NCBI RefSeq assembly: GCF_004323185.1
Contig: NZ_NAPS01000010.1
Span: forward strand, 1 to 35,365
Reading direction: 5' to 3'
Length of the DNA: 35,365 nt
DNA from: Westiellopsis prolifica IICB1
GTDB taxonomy: Bacteria; Cyanobacteriota; Cyanobacteriia; Cyanobacteriales; Nostocaceae
The position numbers and the translations under genes are program-made. The notes below the pieces were generated by a model that saw nothing but the letters and a program-made list of their open reading frames with translations, did no database searches and had not been told where the DNA came from. Below, piece after piece: positions 31,301 through 35,365 of the stretch (its first letter is position 1; the number at the start of each line of letters is the position of its first letter).

Positions 31301-31933
31301 GTTCCAAATTCCAGGTAAAGCTAAAGCTGCAAAACCAAGTGATAGTAAACATGCAGCTTTCTTTTCCCCTTCCGCCAGAATGAGCGGAATTTTTGGATGT
31401 GCCAATACCCAAGCCCAAAATCCTAAAGCTTCCCCGGATTCACTAATAACGATATTTTCTGGCATCGGCACGTTATAACGTTGAGCAACCAACAGCCAGA
31501 TGTGCAATGGTACTCTCAGATAAGTAACACGGTTGGGGGTTTGGGGTGGCGATTCGTACTTGACTGGCTTGTCGGTATGCTTGTGAGTTTTTGTGTCCCA
31601 CTCTAATCGTGGTTGGTCAGGCTTCAAACGTCCCCATTCCATCGGCTGCCAATTGTTAATTGGGTCTAGTCCACTAACCCACCATCCACCGAGAGTAATG
31701 TGGGCATAACGTTTTAAATACTCGTCTCGTAGCCTTAAGTCGTTACGCCTGGCTGTTTGGGGTAGAGCATATAATAAATACTCGTAGACTACTGACCCAC
31801 CCAGAGAACGAATATTTAAAGCTATTAATGCTGGCTCAACGCCACTGGCTAACCATTCATTCCAGTGTTTGGCTTCTATATACGAGGGTTTTTGCTGCTG
31901 AAGCGAGTTATTAACTTGTTGTAATTGTGGCAT
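28373..31933 (-). CDS. Plasmid replication protein, CyRepA1-like (DUF3854 Toprim plus helicase-like)
   Basis: 1186 residues from the ATG at 31933, nine bases after GGAGG; the ATG at 31942 abuts that Shine-Dalgarno and is less likely. An N-terminal region is followed by a Toprim-like DUF3854 ([20 protein letters not shown] with Glu191, and ILFDYE with Asp244, numbered from 31942). An ATPase domain comes next: Walker A DMGTGKTE (357-364) and Walker B CLFIDEA. This primase-like plus P-loop layout is that of the cyanobacterial CyRepA1 family of large-plasmid replication proteins. Two STRR segments are read in frame, one near residue 570 ([14 protein letters not shown]) and one near 1085-1130 ([19 protein letters not shown]). 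Confidence 0.85.
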   Translation of the reverse strand: MPQLQQVNNSLQQQKPSYIEAKHWNEWLASGVEPALIALNIRSLGGSVVYEYLLYALPQTARRNDLRLRDEYLKRYAHITLGGWWVSGLDPINNWQPMEWGRLKPDQPRLEWDTKTHKHTDKPVKYESPPQTPNRVTYLRVPLHIWLLVAQRYNVPMPENIVISESGEALGFWAWVLAHPKIPLILAEGEKKAACLLSLGFAALALPGIWNGRIGEGDSERLHPDLVPMAQQERKFIILFDYETKPKTKRQVFQATRRTGWAIQRQNCQCEVAQLPGPEKGIDDWAVALGKKAPNAVAAMIADTLTLSEYQQSFFINRARGIRKHKPNVTVNSRFLSKAINSLPQEGLVCLLSDMGTGKTELLSSLRKNQPELSFLNNGHRVNLLKNLSERLITEIYSSLRCEDWAKANALSITVDSLYKMASNLQKYDCLFIDEACQYLAHLLKSKTCKEHRGAILEVLEYLVYNAKLVVLADAHLDDLTIDFFMAMRPVGEKPYIIKNEYRSGGRQIYWYEGQDSSALVAEFHAQLMTGKNLMFVSDSKRFIKKLEKGLNEARGAGEHLCRGAGEKFIQDSPLPKSPSALLLDDDDTPEPEEDRQIKVWSVHSENSGSEENVIFIKEINIAIKDINALLATPSLGTGVDISTPHFDAVFGVFHAVSQGATECAQQLWRNRPDVPMHVWVAPRPPFGYTETNARRIKEKILQKNEMTAFLIRIDKETGKRGAEKDWALDASCQIEAQRNWSINNLRSDLRTLLEEMGNTIIPVGDGVNEEASRWMKAIGVALDWEHYTKVANAKDIDKKTYTARLSQDYLKPEEALECEKFRIQDTYGMSVTPELVEKDNGGRLIRKIVALEAILAQPGEKIIDEAGREFVTPPDVVVERDKSERKSLSICTDWSNHSTSWLMRHHLGLHSILTQLMAGAEVRGNESMIQTLAEFSKRNATHVKAILNLTIPADKSPMWILGQYLEQLGLSTVFRRPVENGKRVRYYRLNPLDVAFVQQVLSYRQQQREQREKQKLEEQERNAAYAALMQALYGIEPEEARVQGAGCMGEEAPGLSAGCMGEILSPCSLLPFPMPDSPCSLLPAPLPSPSASTPPPNIGGEIYRGGMDGQTQQVEILNEHWWHRVKNYAQLLVERLEYGVEMVKELLSTLSIDERWGVIFEFESANPDKFTQLISSAPNWEEWMS
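28655..28815. repeat. STRR cluster in frame in the 3' part of the rep gene
   Basis: Plus-strand GGGGAGCGGGGAGCAGGGAG units, a core GGGATAAAATTTCTCCC and C-rich units (CACCCTGCACCCTGCACCC) make an inverted arrangement like those at 20412 and 30184. It adds a proline/glycine-rich insert of about 45-50 residues to the Rep protein without a stop. Confidence 0.75.
30184..30274. repeat. STRR insertion in frame in the middle of the rep gene
   Basis: Plus-strand GCAGGAGAGCAGAGGGGC units, a core GGGAATCTTGTATAAATTT, and CTCCCCTGCTCCCCTG units. The core matches the other two in-gene copies in its ATAAATTT/ACAAATT centre. Confidence 0.75.
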
Positions 31934-32173
31934 TTTGCCCATCCTCCAGTAAGTGTTTTGGAGGAATTGGAGCTATCCTGTGCAGTAATCATCTAATACA
32001 AACGTTCAGAAATATAAGAACAAACATTTACATAAAATTCCTGAGTTGTTGTTTGTTTCTGGGTGGCCACTGTTACAATGGCTTAATACTCCAAAAGTTA
32101 AGATAAAATTACTGTTAGGGATATTAATCAGGCAATCGCAAAAAAACCCGATACCCCAACTCCAAATTGAATA

Positions 32174-32220
32174 ACTTTTGAAAACCTCGGTATCCCAACG
32201 GGACACGGGGTTTTCAAGTT
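32174..32220. terminator. Hairpin after the gene at 32226, possible terminator
   Basis: AACTTTTGAAAACC near 32173-32186 pairs with GGGTTTTCAAGTT near 32208-32220 apart from two bulged T. It lies directly after the leftward stop codon. The U tract is poor, so termination is only likely, not certain. Confidence 0.35.
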
Positions 32221-32225
32221 TTAGC

Positions 32226-32960
32226 CTATTTGTACTTGGCTAACCAAGCCCTAACAAACTCGGTTACTTCCTCCTGTTGAATAACAAATGCAGTACCTTT
32301 TCTCCTGAGAGCCAGAAATTTCATACTTCCCACCTCACCATAAAGATGTTCATTGTGATTTGGAGCCGCCTTGGTAGGAGGCCATAAGACCAAAACTTTT
32401 GCTGTGGGAGTCTTCTGAGCCTCACGGGAAGACATCAAAAACTTATCTCTGTTCTTGTTGAGCCACTTCTCGTAATCAGCCAACTCAACAAGTGGGCAGG
32501 GTTTCCATAGTTTTAGTCCATTCTTGTCTTTGCGCTTGACTTGTAAAACCTCTCTAGCTTCGTTGTAGACAATTTCTCTATCTCCTTTTGACCGGATGGA
32601 GATAAACAGGTGAGTTGTTCGTGGAAATCTAATAAACAAGTCGATAGGGTTGTTGTCTCCTACCGGAACTACCGGAAAGATTTGTATTCCCTCGCTTTTA
32701 AACTCATCCAAAAGCAGGGCTGTTAATTTTTCCAACCGCGCAAGTTTTTCAACTCGTACCAACGGCTTGTAAGCCAATGCAAAAGCAACCCAGGCTAACG
32801 GAGGAACTATGCCGCATGTAGCTAACGCCGCACCACCAGCTGCTAGAGCAAGAGCGGATTCATAGTCTTTCGCCTCCCTAATCATCTCTAACGCCGGTTC
32901 GTTGTGCGGCGGGAGTTGAAAATCGCTCGGTGGGTCTTTTACGGTAGTCATTGGAGACAT
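32226..32960 (-). CDS. Hypothetical plasmid protein with Gly/Ala membrane-like segment
   Basis: 244 residues from ATG 32960 (TTG 32963 and ATG 32951 are alternatives; there is no strong Shine-Dalgarno). Residues 33-65 include ALALAAGGAALATCGIVPPL and WVAFALAY, a hydrophobic pair. A soluble domain with alternating beta-like and charged segments follows (IDLFIRFP, HLFISIRSKGD, EVLQVKRKDKNGLKLWKPC). The D...S-x-R-x-K pattern recalls PD-(D/E)xK nuclease folds, but I cannot fix the active site. It is upstream of and co-directional with rep. Function unknown. Confidence 0.6.
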   Translation of the reverse strand: MSPMTTVKDPPSDFQLPPHNEPALEMIREAKDYESALALAAGGAALATCGIVPPLAWVAFALAYKPLVRVEKLARLEKLTALLLDEFKSEGIQIFPVVPVGDNNPIDLFIRFPRTTHLFISIRSKGDREIVYNEAREVLQVKRKDKNGLKLWKPCPLVELADYEKWLNKNRDKFLMSSREAQKTPTAKVLVLWPPTKAAPNHNEHLYGEVGSMKFLALRRKGTAFVIQQEEVTEFVRAWLAKYK

Positions 32961-33094
32961 CAAAAATTAATTAAAGACTTAAAATTAATAGTTTTTTACA
33001 AATATTAAAATTTGCAATTGGGCGGTCAAGTTGGCTTTCTGGTGTCTCTGGAGCGGTGACGTTGGTCATTTCTCCCCCTTGGCTTTCTTAATAT

Positions 33095-33304
33095 TTATTT
33101 TTCACTCCATTCCAACAACTCACAGGGCTGGATTTTATAGCAGTCACAGATTTTATTAAGCGCTAATCTATTAGGTATTTGCTCAGGATTGTCATATAAG
33201 TTATAAACGGTTGTTTTGCTTAACCCTGTGCGTTCGCTGAACTCATAGCGCGTAATTTTGAGCTTTTCGTCAATAAACCTCCTTATAGTGTTTCTAACTG
33301 GCAT
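33095..33304 (-). CDS. XRE/Cro-type transcription regulator
   Basis: 69 residues, just one HTH domain: TRYEFSERTGLSKTTVYNLY then ALNKICDCYKIQPCELLEW is the Cro/C1-type five-helix pattern. Small free-standing XRE proteins are common plasmid copy-number or maintenance regulators. It is transcribed away from the parMRC-like locus and toward the rep side; the 33305-33591 gap would hold divergent promoters. Which operon it controls is unknown. Confidence 0.85.
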   Translation of the reverse strand: MPVRNTIRRFIDEKLKITRYEFSERTGLSKTTVYNLYDNPEQIPNRLALNKICDCYKIQPCELLEWSEK

Positions 33305-33591
33305 ATAAACTTGTCTGGTAATAATAGACTCCTATTAAACCATCTTATAAAGCAATGTTACTATACCCAGTTATATTTAATTAAATATGTCTTGTAATTA
33401 AAAGCTGTCTTGTATTAATATAGTTCTTGTAAGACAGAAAAGACAAAAGCGGTCAAAGCGCGTAACAACGACGCAGTGATCGCAATTATCCGAAAAGCCT
33501 TGCACAACAATAATTTTCAAAACTTTGATAACTCGATAGAGCGGTAGTCATTCCGCTCACTCATCAACATATCTGCGTAAGGAGTAAACAA

Positions 33592-33759
33592 ATGCGAGTC
33601 AGCATTAGACAGCCTTTGCAACCGTTTGTCAATGCAAAAGCTCAAGAGTTGGGCATTAGCGACGCTGGGGAGGTGGTTAATTATCTGCTGTTGCAGATTA
33701 TGTCAAATCTAAATTCTTCCGAAACTGGCACAGCAAGCTCTTCACCCAATTCTCAGTAG
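33592..33759 (+). CDS. 55-residue RHH-like protein, candidate ParR/adaptor
   Basis: ATG at 33592 with AAGGAG 7 bases upstream. The protein starts MRVSIRQPLQPFVNAKAQEL and continues GISDAGEVVNYLLLQIM, then a Ser/Thr-rich tail. A beta strand followed by two helices is the ribbon-helix-helix layout, and the family often acts as a dimeric DNA binder. It sits directly before the TCCGGGTA repeats and the actin-like ATPase, so it may be the centromere-binding adaptor of that segregation locus, or its repressor. It is too short for standard ORF length cut-offs. Confidence 0.65.
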   Translation: MRVSIRQPLQPFVNAKAQELGISDAGEVVNYLLLQIMSNLNSSETGTASSSPNSQ

Positions 33760-33812
33760 GTTTCTAAAAATGTCATCAGTACAAACTACTCGTCAAAACG
33801 TCTTAAAACACC

Positions 33813-33970
33813 TTCCGGGTAGTTTCCGGGTACGTTCAATTATCCGGGTAGACTTCCGGGCGCTTCCGGGTCGATTCTGCAAGCCTTCCGGATATCTCCG
33901 GGTAAAAACGTCCGGGTACGAAAACAAAGAGTATTTTTGAAAAATTAACCAGTCAGCAGTCACCCGGAGC
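33813..33970. repeat. Array of TCCGGGTA repeats, candidate parC centromere
   Basis: Eight direct copies of NTCCGGGTA or a one- or two-base variant start at 33813, 33824, 33842, 33854, 33864, 33886, 33896 and 33910; an inverted copy (CACCCGGAGC) is at 33961-33970. Most intervals are 10-12 bp or about twice that, near whole helical turns. The array lies between the RHH-like gene and the parM-like gene, as expected for a type II partition centromere and promoter-operator. Confidence 0.8.
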
Positions 33971-34091
33971 ATAGTAAATCAGCCTTCATAAGTTCTTGGA
34001 CAGGTAAAGGAGACATAGTAATAAATACGACGCTGTACGTAGATACGAGATGTGTGACAGTTCCGAGAAATTTTAATTAGGAGAAAAGTCA

Positions 34092-35365
34092 ATGCCACGT
34101 CAAAAGAACGAAACAGCAATACAAACTACTCCTGAAGTCGTTGAAGCACAAGAAAGTGATGTGACAGTTGAAGTTTCAGAAAATACTACAAATGCAGAGA
34201 CTACTGAGGATACGGAGAAACTATCCAAGTCCAGAAAGCCGCGTGTAACCATTCCTAAACAAGAAATCATCATTGTCATGGACTGCGGACGCTCTCGTAT
34301 TAAGGCAATGCCCATTATTAACGGGGTTGCCTATTCAAGTATCGTGCTTGACTCAATCGTGTGTGAGGTAGAATCACCACCCTTTGGGGAGATGGGAGCC
34401 TTTAGCATGAGTCGAGAAAAAGTAGAGGTAGAAGGAAAACTCAAAGACAGAATTGAGCATTGGGTGGTTGGTCGTAGTGCCAAACTCCAAGGTAGTGAAT
34501 GGGTGGCAATGTCAGATGATGATGACAACAAAGTACGCTATTTCCCAATCCTTGCACTAGGGGCGATTGCATCCTTGCCCAATCTTTATCAGTATTCCAC
34601 TGGAGCCAACGAGAAAAACCGAGCATTGACCATCCGCTTAGTAACTCTCAGCCTTGCCAATCCCCTAACCCTCAAAAAAGCAATTAACCAATGCAAGTGG
34701 ATGCAAGTAGACGGGGTGAAATATCGGCTTTCCTTCTCTAAAGGCGCTCTTAACTACCCAGAAGGCTACGGTGCTGCACTGCATGGGCGAGGTAACAAGC
34801 TCGAACGCCCAACATTATTTACATTTGATGTTGGCTATGGAACAGCGTGTGTTTCTGAGTACAGCAACCTTGGGCTTTATCCCAAACGCATAGCTCACGA
34901 ACCCAACGGCGGTGGTGGGGTATCGCAGTTAATCAAGGAATTCGCTAAAGCAGTGGCCAATACTGATTCATCCAGGGTAATTAAGCCCAGTCAACTGCGA
35001 GAAGTACTAGAAACCGCAACAATCCAAGACGGAAAAGTGTCAGCCATTGCCCCTGATGGACGTGATATTGGGCAAGCACTAGAGACAGCTATCAAAAACT
35101 GGATTAAGGATAGTCCCCTCACTTTTGCCCTTGAATCACTCGGTACAAGCGCTCGTAGACATCCCGTTGTGTTGTGCGGTGGAGGTTTTGCTATCAAGCC
35201 TGCCCATCACTTGATTAAAGAACAAATGCTCAAACAAGGCATACCTAAAGAGCATTTAATCGAGACTTCAGACCCAGGAATGATTGCTTTATCAGAACTC
35301 AAAAGACTGTATGTAACTGAACTTAATACTGAACAGAATACTGAGCATCAGGAGGAACAAACCAA
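34092..35365 (+). CDS. parM: ParM/StbA-like actin-type segregation ATPase, 3' end outside window
   Basis: Open from ATG 34092 (TAGGAG about 8 bases upstream) to the window end, 424 codons, so the C-terminus is missing. Residues 1-57 are a T/E-rich, acidic, probably disordered extension not seen in standard ParM. The actin fold follows: phosphate-1 VMDCGRSRIKA with Asp64 and Lys71, phosphate-2 TFDVGYGTACVSE, and adenosine motif VVLCGGGFAIKP. ParM polymerises to push plasmid copies apart, bound through ParR to parC. The repeats immediately upstream and the RHH-like ORF before them complete a plausible parMRC locus. About 30 acidic Gln/Glu/Asn/Thr codons at the very end may be a tail. Confidence 0.88.
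   Translation, partial: MPRQKNETAIQTTPEVVEAQESDVTVEVSENTTNAETTEDTEKLSKSRKPRVTIPKQEIIIVMDCGRSRIKAMPIINGVAYSSIVLDSIVCEVESPPFGEMGAFSMSREKVEVEGKLKDRIEHWVVGRSAKLQGSEWVAMSDDDDNKVRYFPILALGAIASLPNLYQYSTGANEKNRALTIRLVTLSLANPLTLKKAINQCKWMQVDGVKYRLSFSKGALNYPEGYGAALHGRGNKLERPTLFTFDVGYGTACVSEYSNLGLYPKRIAHEPNGGGGVSQLIKEFAKAVANTDSSRVIKPSQLREVLETATIQDGKVSAIAPDGRDIGQALETAIKNWIKDSPLTFALESLGTSARRHPVVLCGGGFAIKPAHHLIKEQMLKQGIPKEHLIETSDPGMIALSELKRLYVTELNTEQNTEHQEEQT

Noticed and set aside
33770-33940. 56-residue ORF ahead of parM
   Set aside because: Its middle is made of the TCCGGGTA repeats and it has no clear ribosome binding site; the repeats explain it better as a centromere.
34100-35197. Minus-strand frames opposite parM
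   Set aside because: They are antisense shadows of the actin-like gene, which has the better motifs and ribosome binding site.
1-35365. CRISPR arrays, tRNA or rRNA genes
   Set aside because: No evenly spaced 25-40 base repeats with unique spacers and no cloverleaf or rRNA-like sequence were seen; STRR units are too short and irregular for CRISPR.

Overview
The window is a 35 kb piece of a cyanobacterial plasmid or integrated plasmid, most likely from a filamentous Nostocales strain (Nostoc/Anabaena/Calothrix type). The signs are a CyRepA1-type replication protein, an RRM-type RNA-binding protein, a Nif11 leader-like peptide, HIP1 octamers (GCGATCGC at 256, 4049, 10946 and 20926), short G-rich tandem repeats of the STRR kind, and several proteins of families I know mainly from Nostocales plasmids. 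The DNA is visibly AT-rich. I saw no rRNA, tRNA or CRISPR array.

Layout. 1-5108: small accessory genes (membrane proteins, a zinc-ribbon protein, RRM protein, Nif11 peptide, a small FimB-like tyrosine recombinase) among non-coding stretches with palindromes and a 208-bp repeat-bounded element. 5175-18465: a conflict/defence-like block around the partition genes. It has a membrane-anchored helical protein, an IS1595-derived zinc-ribbon/HTH stub, a NACHT-HEAT NTPase, a broken small ORF plus HNH endonuclease pair, parAB, a pair of proteins with related N-terminal domains fused to a trypsin-like protease and to an FGE-sulfatase (formylglycine-generating-enzyme-like) domain, a SNIPE-like DUF4041/GIY-YIG membrane protein, and an HNH_5 protein. 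18555-26554: a mobilization module. A leftward operon (accessory DNA-binding protein, ParA-like ATPase, three poorly known proteins, a VirD4/TraD coupling protein and a small membrane protein) diverges from a rightward mobC-relaxase pair. The gap between them holds an IncP-like nic motif and strong hairpins, so it is the likely oriT. 27114-33304: replication and maintenance (CyRepA1-type Rep, two conserved small proteins, a plasmid-linked protein, an XRE regulator). 33592-end: a type II (ParM-like) segregation locus: a 55-residue RHH-like ORF, an array of TCCGGGTA repeats, and an actin-like ATPase that runs off the end.

How the genes fit together. The replicon appears to have its own Rep, two partition systems (parAB with palindromic sites, and a parMRC-like locus with iterons), a third ParA-like ATPase in the mob operon, and a MOBP-type relaxosome plus coupling protein. 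No VirB-type mating-pair genes are visible, so it looks mobilizable, or the rest of the T4SS lies outside the window.

The parts most worth a second look are: the protease/FGS pair with a shared N-terminal domain; the SNIPE-like protein whose GIY-YIG landmark residues look lost; the 98-bp inverted-repeat element carrying a group II intron domain V/VI-like segment that splits the HNH gene; the ParB-type palindromes, one inside parB itself; the TCCGGGTA array; and STRR elements that have inserted in frame into the coupling protein and Rep.
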